From assembly GCF_900111615.1 (NCBI RefSeq), contig NZ_FOHU01000002.1, positions 328,469 to 392,468 of the forward strand: a stretch of DNA of 64,000 nt. Direction: 5' to 3'. The position numbers and the translations under genes were made by a program. The DNA comes from Natronincola peptidivorans (GTDB lineage: Bacteria > Bacillota > Clostridia > Peptostreptococcales > Natronincolaceae). Positions 26,610 through 36,269 of the stretch are shown here, piece after piece. The notes below the pieces were generated by a model. That model searched no databases, was not told the DNA's origin, and saw only the letters and a program-made list of their open reading frames with translations. Every line of letters begins with the position of its first letter. Position 1 is the first letter of the stretch.

Positions 26610-26629
26610 ATTTGGAATCGATTCCAAAT
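26610..26629. promoter_or_regulatory. LacI-type operator, also a perfect cre match
   Basis: A 20-bp perfect palindrome centred on CG (inner half-site TTTGGAATC) lies between the regulator and glgB. Its middle 16 bases fit every fixed position of the Firmicute cre consensus WTGNNANCGNTNNCAW, so either the neighbouring LacI-type regulator or CcpA, or both, may bind. No clear -10/-35 pair was found around it. Confidence 0.75.
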
Positions 26630-26680
26630 CACTGATGTATTTTGATATTTCTATTTTGTTGTAAAAAAGGATGATAATCC

Positions 26681-28576
26681 ATGGATAGACATATATTTTA
26701 TCAAGAGGATTTATATTTATTTCATGAAGGCACCAATTATTATAGCTATAGATTTTTAGGGGCCCACCTGATAGAAGAAAATGGACAAAGGGGAACCAGG
26801 TTCACTGTATGGGCACCAAATGCAGAAGAAGTAAGGTTAGTGGGAGATTTTAATAATTGGCAGGGTTACTCCCATAGAATGGAGCAAATTTCCAACTCTC
26901 AGCTTTGGTCAATTTTTGTAGGGAATATACAGGAGGGTGCATTATACAAATATGAAGTTTATGGAAAAAATCGAGAGGTATTTTTAAAAAGTGATCCCTA
27001 TGGGTTTTTGTCGGAGCTGCGACCTGATACTGCTTCAATTGTTTACCACCTAGAAAATTATCCATGGCAGGATCAACAATGGCAACAGAAAAAGATAACA
27101 GAAAGTCCATTAAAAAAACCAGCTATCATCTATGAAGTTCATTTAGGCTCTTGGAAAAGAAAAGAGGATGGAAGCTTTTATAATTACAGAGAAATTGCGC
27201 ATCAACTGGGTGATTATGTGATAAAAATGGGGTATACCCATGTGGAAATCTTGCCTATCATGGAACATCCCTTAGATGATTCATGGGGTTATCAAGTTAC
27301 AGGTTATTATGCTGTTACAAGCAGATATGGAACACCAAAGGATTTTATGTACTTTGTTAATTATATGCATCAGAGAGGAATAGGAGTAATCTTAGATTGG
27401 GTACCAGGTCATTTTTGTAAAGACCAGCATGGTCTCATAGAATTTGATGGCGGGAAGGTCTATGAGTATAATCAATTTAATAAAGCCACAAACAAAGCGT
27501 GGGGAACTGTTAATTTTGACTTAGGAAAGCCTGAAGTAAAAAGCTTTATAATATCCAATGCTTTCTTTTGGATGGATATGTATCATATCGATGGTTTAAG
27601 GGTAGATGCAGTCACTAATATGCTTTATCTTGATTATGGAAAAACAGAGGAAGAATGGACGCCTAATCAATATGGGGGAAAGGAAAATCTGGAGGCTGCA
27701 GCATTTCTTAAAGAACTAAACAAAGCTGTTTCTCACTATTATCCCAATCATCTCATGATAGCAGAAGAAGCTACCCAATGGCCTATGGTAACAGCTTCAA
27801 CCTATGCAGGGGGTCTTGGCTTTAACTATAAATGGAATATGGGCTGGATGAATGATACTTTAAAATATATGGAATTAGATTATAAAGAAAGAAAGGGACA
27901 CCATGATTTATTGACCTTTTCATTAATGTATACTTTTACAGAAAATTTTATTTTGCCTTTGTCCCATGATGAAGTCGTACATGGCAAGAAATCACTGTTG
28001 GAGAAAATGCCAGGAAGCTATGAAGAAAAATTTGCCAACCTAAGGTGCTGCTATGGCTACATGATGGCTCACCCAGGAAAAAAACACCTTTTTATGGGAG
28101 GGGAGTTTGGACAATTTACTGAGTGGAACCATCATTCAGCGCTAGATTGGATGCTATTAGACTATGAAATGCATGCTAAGCTGCAAAGCTATGTAAAGGA
28201 CCTTATTCATTTTTATAAAGAAGAGCCGACCCTATGGACGGAAGACCATGACGCAGCTGGATTTCAATGGATTGATGTAAATGATGACAATCATAGCATT
28301 ATAATCTTTATGAGAAAATGCTCCCAGGATTACATTATTGTTTTATGTAATTTTTCTCCTAAGGCATCAACAGGGTATCGGATTGGTGTACCTAATGAAG
28401 GGGAGTATTTAGAGGTATTTAATAGTGATGCTGTCCAATATGGAGGCGGAGGGATAAGAAACCTAGAGGCTGTCAAGGCTCAGCGGAAGCCATGGCACCA
28501 TCAACCATACTCTATAGAAATCTCTATACCAGCATTAGCGACGATTTATTTTAAAAGAATACATAATAAAAAATAA
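26681..28576 (+). CDS. glgB: 1,4-alpha-glucan branching enzyme
   Basis: A 631-residue GH13 enzyme that adds alpha-1,6 branches to glycogen. A CBM48 domain (FTVWAPNAEEVRLVGDFNNW) precedes the barrel, with VILDWVPGHF, the nucleophile Asp in GLRVDAVTNML, the acid Glu in AEEATQWP and LPLSHDEVVHGK. The start ATG 26681 is preceded by AAAGGATG. First gene after the palindromic operator. No ADP-glucose pyrophosphorylase (glgC/D) is present in the window. Confidence 0.95.
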   Translation: MDRHIFYQEDLYLFHEGTNYYSYRFLGAHLIEENGQRGTRFTVWAPNAEEVRLVGDFNNWQGYSHRMEQISNSQLWSIFVGNIQEGALYKYEVYGKNREVFLKSDPYGFLSELRPDTASIVYHLENYPWQDQQWQQKKITESPLKKPAIIYEVHLGSWKRKEDGSFYNYREIAHQLGDYVIKMGYTHVEILPIMEHPLDDSWGYQVTGYYAVTSRYGTPKDFMYFVNYMHQRGIGVILDWVPGHFCKDQHGLIEFDGGKVYEYNQFNKATNKAWGTVNFDLGKPEVKSFIISNAFFWMDMYHIDGLRVDAVTNMLYLDYGKTEEEWTPNQYGGKENLEAAAFLKELNKAVSHYYPNHLMIAEEATQWPMVTASTYAGGLGFNYKWNMGWMNDTLKYMELDYKERKGHHDLLTFSLMYTFTENFILPLSHDEVVHGKKSLLEKMPGSYEEKFANLRCCYGYMMAHPGKKHLFMGGEFGQFTEWNHHSALDWMLLDYEMHAKLQSYVKDLIHFYKEEPTLWTEDHDAAGFQWIDVNDDNHSIIIFMRKCSQDYIIVLCNFSPKASTGYRIGVPNEGEYLEVFNSDAVQYGGGGIRNLEAVKAQRKPWHHQPYSIEISIPALATIYFKRIHNKK

Positions 28577-28654
28577 AGACAGGAAAGTAAACATTAGATA
28601 AAAAACATTTATTGTAGAAAAGGCAAGATAACTAGAGAAAGGGGGGATTGCTAC

Positions 28655-30100
28655 ATGAAAGTGTTATTTGCTGCATCAGAAGGTGCTCCCTTTTCTAAAT
28701 CAGGGGGATTAGGGGATGTAATAGGTTCTTTACCTTTTTATCTAAATAAACTGGGAATCGATGTTGCCGTTATTTTACCAAAATATCAAGAAATTCCACA
28801 GGACTTTAAAGAAGAAATGCTGTGGTTAAAAAGCATCACAGTGGAGGTGGGATGGAGAAAGCAGTACTGTGGTATAGAAATTCTACGGTATAAAGATATT
28901 TTTTTCTATTTCATCGACAATGAATATTATTTCAACAGGGCTGATGCCTATGGATATGAGGATGATGGAGAAAGGTTTGCCTTCTTCAGTAGAAGTGTTC
29001 TGGATATATTGCCCCATATTGGATTTAAGCCTGATATTATCCATTGTCATGATTGGCAAGCCGCCATGATCAGTTATCTTTTGAAGACTCAATACCAATA
29101 TCGTAATTTTTATCATAAAATTAAAACAGTTTTTACGATACATAACTTAAAATATCAAGGGGTTTTCCCTAGGGAGGTACTACAAGACCTGTTTAACGGA
29201 GCTTATCAGGATTTTTCTAAAGAAGGAGTAGAATATTATGGCAATGTAAGTTATATGAAGGGTGGCATAAACTATTGTGATACTATTACAACCGTCAGTC
29301 CAACCTATGCAAAAGAAATCCAGCAACCCTACCTTGGAGAGGGGTTAGATGGGTTATTGTACCATAAAAAACAACAGTTATGTGGAGTTCTCAATGGGAT
29401 TGATGAGAGTAAATTTAACCCTGAGACAGACCAACATCTTTTTAGGAACTATAATAGTAAAAAACTGGAGAGTAAAAAAGAAAATAAATTAGGGCTGCAA
29501 AAAAAACTAAAATTGCCTGTTTCCTTAGATATTCCCTTGATAGGGATTGTTACGCGATTGGTAGAACAAAAAGGCTTAGACTTAATAGCCAGTCAGCTTA
29601 CATCAATAATAGCAGAGAATGTACAGCTGGTAATTTTAGGAACAGGGGATAAGAGATATGAAGAAATATTTATGGAAGCAGAAAAAAGATATCCTGAAAA
29701 TATTTCTACCAACATATTTTTTAATGAAGTACTAGCTCAACAAATCTATGGAGGCTGCGATTTCTTTTTAATGCCGTCCTTGTTTGAGCCATGCGGGTTA
29801 AGTCAGCTTATTGCTTTAAGATATGGTACTATACCCATTGTAAGAGAAACTGGGGGGTTAAAGGACACTGTCAAGGACTATAATGAAGTCTCTAAAAAGG
29901 GCAATGGATTTACCTTCACTGATTATGAAGATGAAGCGATGTTTAAGACTATAAAAAAAGGACTGGGCTTTTATAAAAATAAGGCAGTATGGAAAGACAT
30001 TGTTAGAAATGCAATGAAAACAAAGGTTAGCTGGGAAAAATCGGCAAAAGCCTATAAAAAGCTTTATGCAAGATTAATAGAGGAGACATCTACTATCTAG
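28655..30100 (+). CDS. glgA: Glycogen (starch) synthase
   Basis: A 481-residue GT5 enzyme that extends glucan from a nucleotide glucose. The N-terminal KSGGLGDV and the C-terminal PSLFEPCGLSQLIALRYG...ETGGLKDTV motifs are intact. It follows glgB by 78 bases with an AAGGGGGG site. The absence of glgC nearby means ADP-glucose must come from another locus or that another donor is used. Normal length. Confidence 0.95.
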   Translation: MKVLFAASEGAPFSKSGGLGDVIGSLPFYLNKLGIDVAVILPKYQEIPQDFKEEMLWLKSITVEVGWRKQYCGIEILRYKDIFFYFIDNEYYFNRADAYGYEDDGERFAFFSRSVLDILPHIGFKPDIIHCHDWQAAMISYLLKTQYQYRNFYHKIKTVFTIHNLKYQGVFPREVLQDLFNGAYQDFSKEGVEYYGNVSYMKGGINYCDTITTVSPTYAKEIQQPYLGEGLDGLLYHKKQQLCGVLNGIDESKFNPETDQHLFRNYNSKKLESKKENKLGLQKKLKLPVSLDIPLIGIVTRLVEQKGLDLIASQLTSIIAENVQLVILGTGDKRYEEIFMEAEKRYPENISTNIFFNEVLAQQIYGGCDFFLMPSLFEPCGLSQLIALRYGTIPIVRETGGLKDTVKDYNEVSKKGNGFTFTDYEDEAMFKTIKKGLGFYKNKAVWKDIVRNAMKTKVSWEKSAKAYKKLYARLIEETSTI

Positions 30101-30217
30101 GTGTCAATAGCAGCTCATAGAATTCCCCCAAGCTGATGGGTTGCTATGGCACCAATTAAATAAGATAAATAAAGAGGTAAAAATTGAAAAATAGGATAAA
30201 GCTAAGGAGTGTTTTCG

Positions 30218-31222
30218 TTGATCAATATAGATGAACCATTAAATCTTGCAAAAGAAAAATGGGATGTGGTTGCCATAGGAGAAGCTTTAGTAGATTTTAT
30301 TTCCCAGGACTATGTAAGCTCTCTCATGGATGCAGAGAGATTTGAAAGATGCTTTGGGGGCTCTCCTGGTAACGTTGTCATTAACATGGCAAATCTTGGA
30401 TTTAAACCAATCATGATTTCAGCTGTAGGGGATGATTATCTGGGTCAATATTTTCTTGATTCTTTGTCAAAACAAGGGGTCCCTCTTGATGGAGTTGAGA
30501 TCATTAAAGATACAAATACAACAGTGGTTATGGTATCAAAGAGCAAGAAAAATCCTGAATTCATAGCTATCAGAGGCGCAGACAAAATGCTAAGACCAAG
30601 AGAAAGTCATCTTAAACTATTGGATAAAAGCAGTTTATTGCACTTTACTGCATGGGCACTTTCCCATCCAGATATACGAGAGGCTTCTTTGCGCTTAATA
30701 CTCTATGGGAAAAAAAAGAAGAAAATTATTGGATTTGATCCCAACTTTCGTCACAGTATTTGGGAAAAACAACATGATGGTGTCAGGCTGATGAAGGAAA
30801 TCATGGGTTATGTAGACATTATTAAGCCATCGGAAGCTGATGCAGAATTTATTTTTGGGAATGATTCCTATGAAGGCTACTTAGAAAAGTTCTTGGGACT
30901 AGGTTGCAAGCTGGTCATTCTAACCTTAGGAGAAAAGGGTTTATTAGCCTCTGATGGAAGAAAAATTTTAAGACTGCCTTCCTTTGCCAAAGAAGTGCAG
31001 GATACCACTGGAGCAGGGGATGCTTTTTGGTCGGGTTTCTATGGCTCCTTATTGAGAGGAAACAAGGTAAAAGAAGCCATCAAGCACGGAAGTTATACAG
31101 CTGCTTATAAAGTAAAGTATATAGGCGGAGTATGTTCCTTACCCAATTTGAAGACCTTAATAGAAACATTTGAGGGGGAAAAAAATGAAGGTTCTATTTT
31201 TAAATCCACAGGGAAATTTTGA
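30218..31222 (+). CDS. PfkB-family fructokinase
   Basis: A 334-residue sugar kinase of the ribokinase/PfkB family. GGSPGNVVINMANLG near the N-terminus and DTTGAGDAFWSGF, with the catalytic Asp and anion hole, near the C-terminus are clear. The start is taken as TTG 30218, 8 bases after AAGGAG; the in-frame GTG at 30209 overlaps that site. Because it overlaps the sucrose-phosphate synthase gene by 38 bases, fructose is the likely substrate, giving fructose 6-phosphate for that enzyme; this is inference. Confidence 0.85.
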   Translation: MINIDEPLNLAKEKWDVVAIGEALVDFISQDYVSSLMDAERFERCFGGSPGNVVINMANLGFKPIMISAVGDDYLGQYFLDSLSKQGVPLDGVEIIKDTNTTVVMVSKSKKNPEFIAIRGADKMLRPRESHLKLLDKSSLLHFTAWALSHPDIREASLRLILYGKKKKKIIGFDPNFRHSIWEKQHDGVRLMKEIMGYVDIIKPSEADAEFIFGNDSYEGYLEKFLGLGCKLVILTLGEKGLLASDGRKILRLPSFAKEVQDTTGAGDAFWSGFYGSLLRGNKVKEAIKHGSYTAAYKVKYIGGVCSLPNLKTLIETFEGEKNEGSIFKSTGKF

Positions 31223-32666
31223 TGATAAAGACAGTCACTGGACCCAGCATCCAGATTTTGGAGGACAGTTGGTTTATGTAAAAGAAACAGCCTTAGCTAT
31301 GGCAAAGAAAGGGGTTAAGGTAGACATTGTTACAAGATTGATTGAAGATGAAGGGTGGAAGGAATTTGCAGATGAAATAGAACACTATCAAGGGTCAGAC
31401 GTAAGGATTGTAAGGATACCCTTCGGTGGAAAAAAATTTTTAAGAAAAGAATTGTTATGGCCTCATTTATATGAATACGTGAAGGGTATACAAAGCTTCT
31501 ATAAGAAGGCACAAGGATATCCTGATTTTATAACCTCGCATTATGGAGATGGTGGTTTAGCAGCTGCTATGTTTCGAGAAGAGAAAAAGGTACCATACTC
31601 ATTTACAGCCCATTCCTTAGGGGCACAGAAAATGCAGAAACTAAGGATAAACAAGGAGAATTTTCAGTATTATGAAGAAAGGCTGCATTTTTCAAAAAGA
31701 ATTACGGCTGAGAAGATTGCAATGGCTAATGCTTCCACTTACATCGTCAGCACTAGACAGGAACAAATAGAACAGTATGGACATCCGCTATACCAGGATG
31801 TTGTTCATATCCATAGCTCTAAGTTTAAGGTGGTACCACCAGGGGTGAATACTAAAATATTCCAACCGAAAACAGAAAATCAACAGGAGGATGCCGTGAA
31901 GGAAAGGCTTAAAAAAGTAATACAGAGGGATATAGCTGAAGAAAGAAAAAAACTTCCCTTTGTGATAGCCTCCAGCCGTCTTGATAAAAAGAAAAATCAT
32001 CTTACCTTGGTAAATGCTTTTGGAAAAAAAATCAACCTTCGAAAAAAGGCAAATCTTTTGATTGTGATAGGAGGGGTGGAGAACCCATATCATGATTATA
32101 GTAAGCTAAAGGAGGAAGAACAAAAAATCCTTGATGAAATAATGAATTCTATTAAAATCAATCAATTAAAAGGAAAGGTAGCTTTTATCAGCCTAAACAA
32201 TCAAAAAGAACTTGCGGCATGCTATCGACAGGTGGCAGAAAAAGGCGGGCTTTTTTCCTTAACTGCTCTGTTCGAACCCTTTGGTCTTGCACCGATAGAA
32301 GCAATGGCCTGTGGCTTACCGGTGGTAGTGACAAAAAACGGTGGGCCCTTAGAGGTGTTAAAAGAAGGAGATACATCCTACGGTCTTTTGGTGGATCCTG
32401 AGGATGAAGAGGATATTGCTGAAAAGATAACAGCAGTACTATCAAATAAAGAAAGATGGCAGTACTATCAAAAGCAAGGCATATTAAGAGTGAGAGAAAA
32501 ATACACATGGGAAAGGACAGCAGAAGGCTACATAGCATCAATAGAAGAAATTCTTAAGACAGGAGATAAGGGAGAAAATAGAGGGATTCCAAGCTATTAT
32601 AAAGGCTACAGTCATTTTCTAGAAAAAGATGTACAGCAAATGAAGGAGGCATACTTATCAACCTGA
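31185..32666 (+). CDS. Sucrose-phosphate synthase
   Basis: A 493-residue GT4 glycosyltransferase. The N-terminal FLNPQGNFDDKDSHWTQHPD then FGGQLVYVKE closely resembles the Halothermothrix orenii sucrose-phosphate synthase as I recall it, and ALFEPFGLAPIEAMACGLP is the GT4 donor-site EX7E motif. It would make sucrose 6-phosphate from UDP-glucose and fructose 6-phosphate. ATG 31185 follows GAGGGGG. No sucrose-phosphate phosphatase is in the window. A sucrose synthase or mannosyl-fructose-phosphate role is possible. Sucrose could serve as a compatible solute. Confidence 0.82.
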   Translation: MKVLFLNPQGNFDDKDSHWTQHPDFGGQLVYVKETALAMAKKGVKVDIVTRLIEDEGWKEFADEIEHYQGSDVRIVRIPFGGKKFLRKELLWPHLYEYVKGIQSFYKKAQGYPDFITSHYGDGGLAAAMFREEKKVPYSFTAHSLGAQKMQKLRINKENFQYYEERLHFSKRITAEKIAMANASTYIVSTRQEQIEQYGHPLYQDVVHIHSSKFKVVPPGVNTKIFQPKTENQQEDAVKERLKKVIQRDIAEERKKLPFVIASSRLDKKKNHLTLVNAFGKKINLRKKANLLIVIGGVENPYHDYSKLKEEEQKILDEIMNSIKINQLKGKVAFISLNNQKELAACYRQVAEKGGLFSLTALFEPFGLAPIEAMACGLPVVVTKNGGPLEVLKEGDTSYGLLVDPEDEEDIAEKITAVLSNKERWQYYQKQGILRVREKYTWERTAEGYIASIEEILKTGDKGENRGIPSYYKGYSHFLEKDVQQMKEAYLST

Positions 32667-32698
32667 TAGGGAAGGTTGAAAAAAAGGGGGGAAGGTAG

Positions 32699-33805
32699 AT
32701 GATTGAAACTAAGAAAAAAGCACCTTTGGTTAGCAGAAGCAAGAGATCTGATTTAGCTAAAAGGGAGGAAAGCTTGGCCTATAAGCTGCTGATACCTACC
32801 ATCATCATTCTGTTACTGATTGCTATCTATCCATTAGGCCAAGTGTTTGTTACTAGCTTTACCGACAGACAGTTTGCCAGTGGACAGGAAACCAGCTTTG
32901 TAGGCTTTGAAAACTACAGAAGACTGCTGAGTATAACCATAAAAGAATTACCACCTGCTCTTGATGAAGAGACAGGAGATGTGAAAATCGATAGTGATAC
33001 AGGAAAAGTAGTTTATGAACGACCTATACAGATACTCCCTAGGGAACCTTATCGTTACAGAGAATATAAACAATTTAATTTTCTTGGTAATCGTTATGTT
33101 TTAGGTGCAACAGACCCAGATTTCATTGATGCCATAAGGAATACTGTCACCTTCACCGTCATCTCGGTATTCTTAGAATTAGCATTAGGCCTAGGAATCG
33201 CTTTAGTAGTGAATAGTCATTTTAAAGGAAGGGGAGCAATACGAGCTTCTATGCTGATACCATGGGCAGTTATTACAGTTGTTTCAGCAAGAATGTGGGA
33301 ATGGATGCTGGCCTCTAATCGAGTAGGATTTTTCAATACATTATTATATTATTTAGGACTAGGGGACGGGCAAATTGCTTTTTTAGCTTCTTCAAACCTT
33401 CAGCTAGCCGCTATGGTGGCTGTAGATGTCTGGAAAACCACCCCCTTTATGGCACTCCTTTTATTAGCTGGATTACAAACCATTCCCAATGAGCTTTATG
33501 AAGCGGGGGATATTGATGGAGCAGGAAAAATCAGGCAGTTTATAACCATCACATTACCTTTACTGAAGCCTGCTATGGCAGTAGCTCTAGTCTTTAGAAC
33601 ACTGGATGCCTTAAGGGTATTTGATGTTTTCCAGGTATTATTGGGACAGAGCAAATATTCAATGGCCAGCTACAATTATTTTCAGTTAATAGGCAATAGA
33701 AATATGGGTTTGGCCTCTGCTATTGGTGTTGTAATTTTTCTTATCATCTTTGTTTTTGCTATAAGCTATATTAAGATGCTGGGAGTTGATAGTGATGAAG
33801 CATAA
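32699..33805 (+). CDS. Sugar ABC transporter permease (MalF type)
   Basis: A 368-residue membrane subunit with an N-terminal transmembrane helix, a polar stretch of about 80-90 residues before the second helix, and the permease core. The EAA loop EAGDIDGAGKIRQFITITLP binds the ATPase. It is followed by the MalG-type partner (11-base overlap) and a lipoprotein binding protein. No ATPase gene is present, so a shared MsmK/MalK-type ATPase encoded elsewhere is expected. Confidence 0.92.
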   Translation: MIETKKKAPLVSRSKRSDLAKREESLAYKLLIPTIIILLLIAIYPLGQVFVTSFTDRQFASGQETSFVGFENYRRLLSITIKELPPALDEETGDVKIDSDTGKVVYERPIQILPREPYRYREYKQFNFLGNRYVLGATDPDFIDAIRNTVTFTVISVFLELALGLGIALVVNSHFKGRGAIRASMLIPWAVITVVSARMWEWMLASNRVGFFNTLLYYLGLGDGQIAFLASSNLQLAAMVAVDVWKTTPFMALLLLAGLQTIPNELYEAGDIDGAGKIRQFITITLPLLKPAMAVALVFRTLDALRVFDVFQVLLGQSKYSMASYNYFQLIGNRNMGLASAIGVVIFLIIFVFAISYIKMLGVDSDEA

Positions 33806-34664
33806 AGGATGGAAATACTATGGGAAAAAAACTGGTTTTTACTTTGTTCTATTTATAATCCTTATTTATTTGCTATTTCCATTTTATTGGACAGTGAATT
33901 CTTCTCTGAAATCAGAGGCTCAGCTGCAGATGACCCCTACTACCTTTGTGCCTAGGGACCCACATACTGGAGCAGTTTCTCCAACCTTCAACAATTATAG
34001 AGTGGTTTTTCAAAACAAACAATTTGTTTTAGGTTTATTCAACAGCACAATTGTAGCCGCATCTACCACGATGCTTGCGTTAGTAACAGGCTCCTTTGCA
34101 GCATTTGCATTAGGTAAGCTAAAGTTTCGAGGTAGAAAACCTGCTCTTTATATCATATTGGCCATGACAATGTTTCCACAAGTGACAGTATTAGCAGGTT
34201 TATATGCTGTAATTAATGCTTTGAACCTATCCGCAAGGATTAGTATGATCTTATCCTATATGATTTTCACATTACCTTTTACTACCTGGGTGATGACGTC
34301 ATTTTTCAAGGGTTTGCCTACTGCCTTGATGGAATCAGCTAAGGTAGACGGAGCTACACCCTTTCAGACCTTCTATAAGATACTATTGCCTCTAACGGCT
34401 CCGGCTCTTGTAACCACAGGACTACTGGCCTTTATTGCCTCTTGGAACGAGTATTTATTTGCTCTGACCTTTACATCTATAGATCCAACAGCCAGAACAG
34501 TACCTGTTGCTATAGCTTATTTTACTGGTGCAGTTGCTAGACAGGAACCCTTTGGAGAAATCATGGCAGCGGCTGTTGTGGTAACTGTTCCTATCGTTTT
34601 ACTAGTGCTTTTCTTCCAGAAAAGAATTGTGGCTGGATTAACTGCAGGAGCTGTAAAAGGCTAA
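33795..34664 (+). CDS. Sugar ABC transporter permease (MalG type)
   Basis: A 289-residue permease with six predicted membrane helices and the EAA loop ESAKVDGATPFQTFYKILLP. ATG 33795 is chosen over TTG 33786 since GGGAG lies 9 bases before it. Partner of the MalF-type subunit. The transported sugar is probably an alpha-glucoside, judged from the GH65 phosphorylase downstream. Confidence 0.92.
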   Translation: MKHKGWKYYGKKTGFYFVLFIILIYLLFPFYWTVNSSLKSEAQLQMTPTTFVPRDPHTGAVSPTFNNYRVVFQNKQFVLGLFNSTIVAASTTMLALVTGSFAAFALGKLKFRGRKPALYIILAMTMFPQVTVLAGLYAVINALNLSARISMILSYMIFTLPFTTWVMTSFFKGLPTALMESAKVDGATPFQTFYKILLPLTAPALVTTGLLAFIASWNEYLFALTFTSIDPTARTVPVAIAYFTGAVARQEPFGEIMAAAVVVTVPIVLLVLFFQKRIVAGLTAGAVKG

Positions 34665-34779
34665 TATTTAATTTTGAAGATAGAGAGGGGGAATGCTTAG
34701 AGCGGAAAAGAATGCTTCGCAGCAAGTGACAGAAGCTGATGGAACTTAATTTTTCTAAAATTTTTAAGGGGGAGTTTGT

Positions 34780-36108
34780 ATGTTTAAAAACAAGAAACTA
34801 TTGGCAATGTTTACGGTGTTCATGATGTTATTCACTTTATTGGCAGGCTGTGCTGCAGAAGCACCTGCTGATGTTCCAGAGGAGGAGCCGGCTGTAGAAG
34901 AGACTGAGGAAAAAGTAGTTATTACCATTGCTGCAGGGGCTGTAGGACAGGAACTGGAATTAACCAAGGAAGCAGCAGCAATATATAATGAAGCCAATGA
35001 GGGAGTTGAGGTACGAGTTCTTGACACACCTGATTTAGCACAGGATCGACTAGGATTATATTTACAGTTCTTTGAAGCTAGAAGTGCTGAGGTAGATGTA
35101 TATCAGATTGATGTCATATGGCCAGGAGATTTAGCAGAGCATTTTGTTGATTTAAATCAATATGGTGCTGCTAGTGTAGTAAATGACCACTTCCCAGCCA
35201 TCGTTGAGAATAATACTGTGGATGGCAAATTAGTTGCAATCCCATGGTTTACTGATGCAGGCTTATTGTATTATCGAACAGATTTATTAGAAAAATATGA
35301 TCGCCAGCCTCCAACCACCTGGGATGAACTGGAGGAAACAGCTAAGATAATTCAAGATGGAGAGAGAGTAGAAGGAAATCAAGATTTTGTTGGCTATGTA
35401 TGGCAGGGGAATTCCTATGAAGGCTTAACCTGTAATGCTTTAGAATGGATAGCATCAAATGATGGTGGAACAATTATCAGCCCTGATCAAGAAATCACTA
35501 TCAACAACCAAAATGCTGTAGAGATTATAGAAAAAGCTGCTGGATGGATAGGAACGATTTCCCCTAGAGGAGTTACTGGTATGGCAGAAGAAGATGCCAG
35601 AGCCATATGGCAGGGTGGCAATGCCGCTTTTATGAGAAATTGGCCCTATGCCTACAGCTTGAGTAACGAAGATGATAGTGCTGTAAAGGGTGTCTTTGAT
35701 GTATCCGCTTTACCAGCAGGCAATAGTGGAGCAGGAGCCGCTACTTTGGGAGGATGGCAGCTGGCGGTTAGTAAATATAGTGAAAATCCTGAAATAGCAG
35801 CAGATGTAGCATTGTTTATGGCTTCCTATGAGATGCAAAAAATGAGAGCGATAAAGGGTTCCTTTAACCCAACCATAAAAGCATTATATGAGGATCCAGA
35901 GGTATTAGAAGCAAGTCCATTCTTTGGAAGTCTTTATGATGTATTTATCAACGCGGTGGCTAGACCTTCTACTGCAACAGCTCCAAATTACAATTCAGTA
36001 TCAACAGCCTTTTTTAGATCAGTACATGGGGTGCTAACAGGGGACAGTGGTGCTGCAGACGCATTAGAAGAACTAGAGTTAGATCTTGAGGATTTGACTG
36101 GATTCTAA
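34780..36108 (+). CDS. Sugar-binding lipoprotein of ABC transporter
   Basis: A 442-residue extracellular solute-binding protein. The signal peptide ends in the lipobox LLAGC, followed by an acidic Glu/Pro/Ala linker and a family 1 binding domain. It is anchored in the outer face of the membrane and delivers sugar to the MalFG-type permeases. AAGGGGGAG precedes ATG 34780. The 115-base gap after the permease gene shows no terminator. Confidence 0.92.
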   Translation: MFKNKKLLAMFTVFMMLFTLLAGCAAEAPADVPEEEPAVEETEEKVVITIAAGAVGQELELTKEAAAIYNEANEGVEVRVLDTPDLAQDRLGLYLQFFEARSAEVDVYQIDVIWPGDLAEHFVDLNQYGAASVVNDHFPAIVENNTVDGKLVAIPWFTDAGLLYYRTDLLEKYDRQPPTTWDELEETAKIIQDGERVEGNQDFVGYVWQGNSYEGLTCNALEWIASNDGGTIISPDQEITINNQNAVEIIEKAAGWIGTISPRGVTGMAEEDARAIWQGGNAAFMRNWPYAYSLSNEDDSAVKGVFDVSALPAGNSGAGAATLGGWQLAVSKYSENPEIAADVALFMASYEMQKMRAIKGSFNPTIKALYEDPEVLEASPFFGSLYDVFINAVARPSTATAPNYNSVSTAFFRSVHGVLTGDSGAADALEELELDLEDLTGF

Positions 36109-36194
36109 ACATCAAGCAGGATATAGGTGTATAATACTATACTTAAATTTTTATATACTAAGGGCTGCATAGTATAGACAGTCTTTCATAAAAC

Positions 36195-36238
36195 AATACA
36201 GTTACCTTCCATAATAAAGCTTGGAGGGTAACTGTATT
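36195..36238 (+). other. Intercistronic 15-bp hairpin
   Basis: TACAGTTACCTTCCA (36197-36211) pairs with 36222-36236 (one G-T pair), loop 10 bases. No T run follows on the plus strand, so it is more likely an mRNA-stabilising or processing hairpin after the binding-protein gene than a full terminator. Confidence 0.65.
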
Positions 36239-36269
36239 AAAATCAGCAAAATATTGGAGGAAGCAGAAG

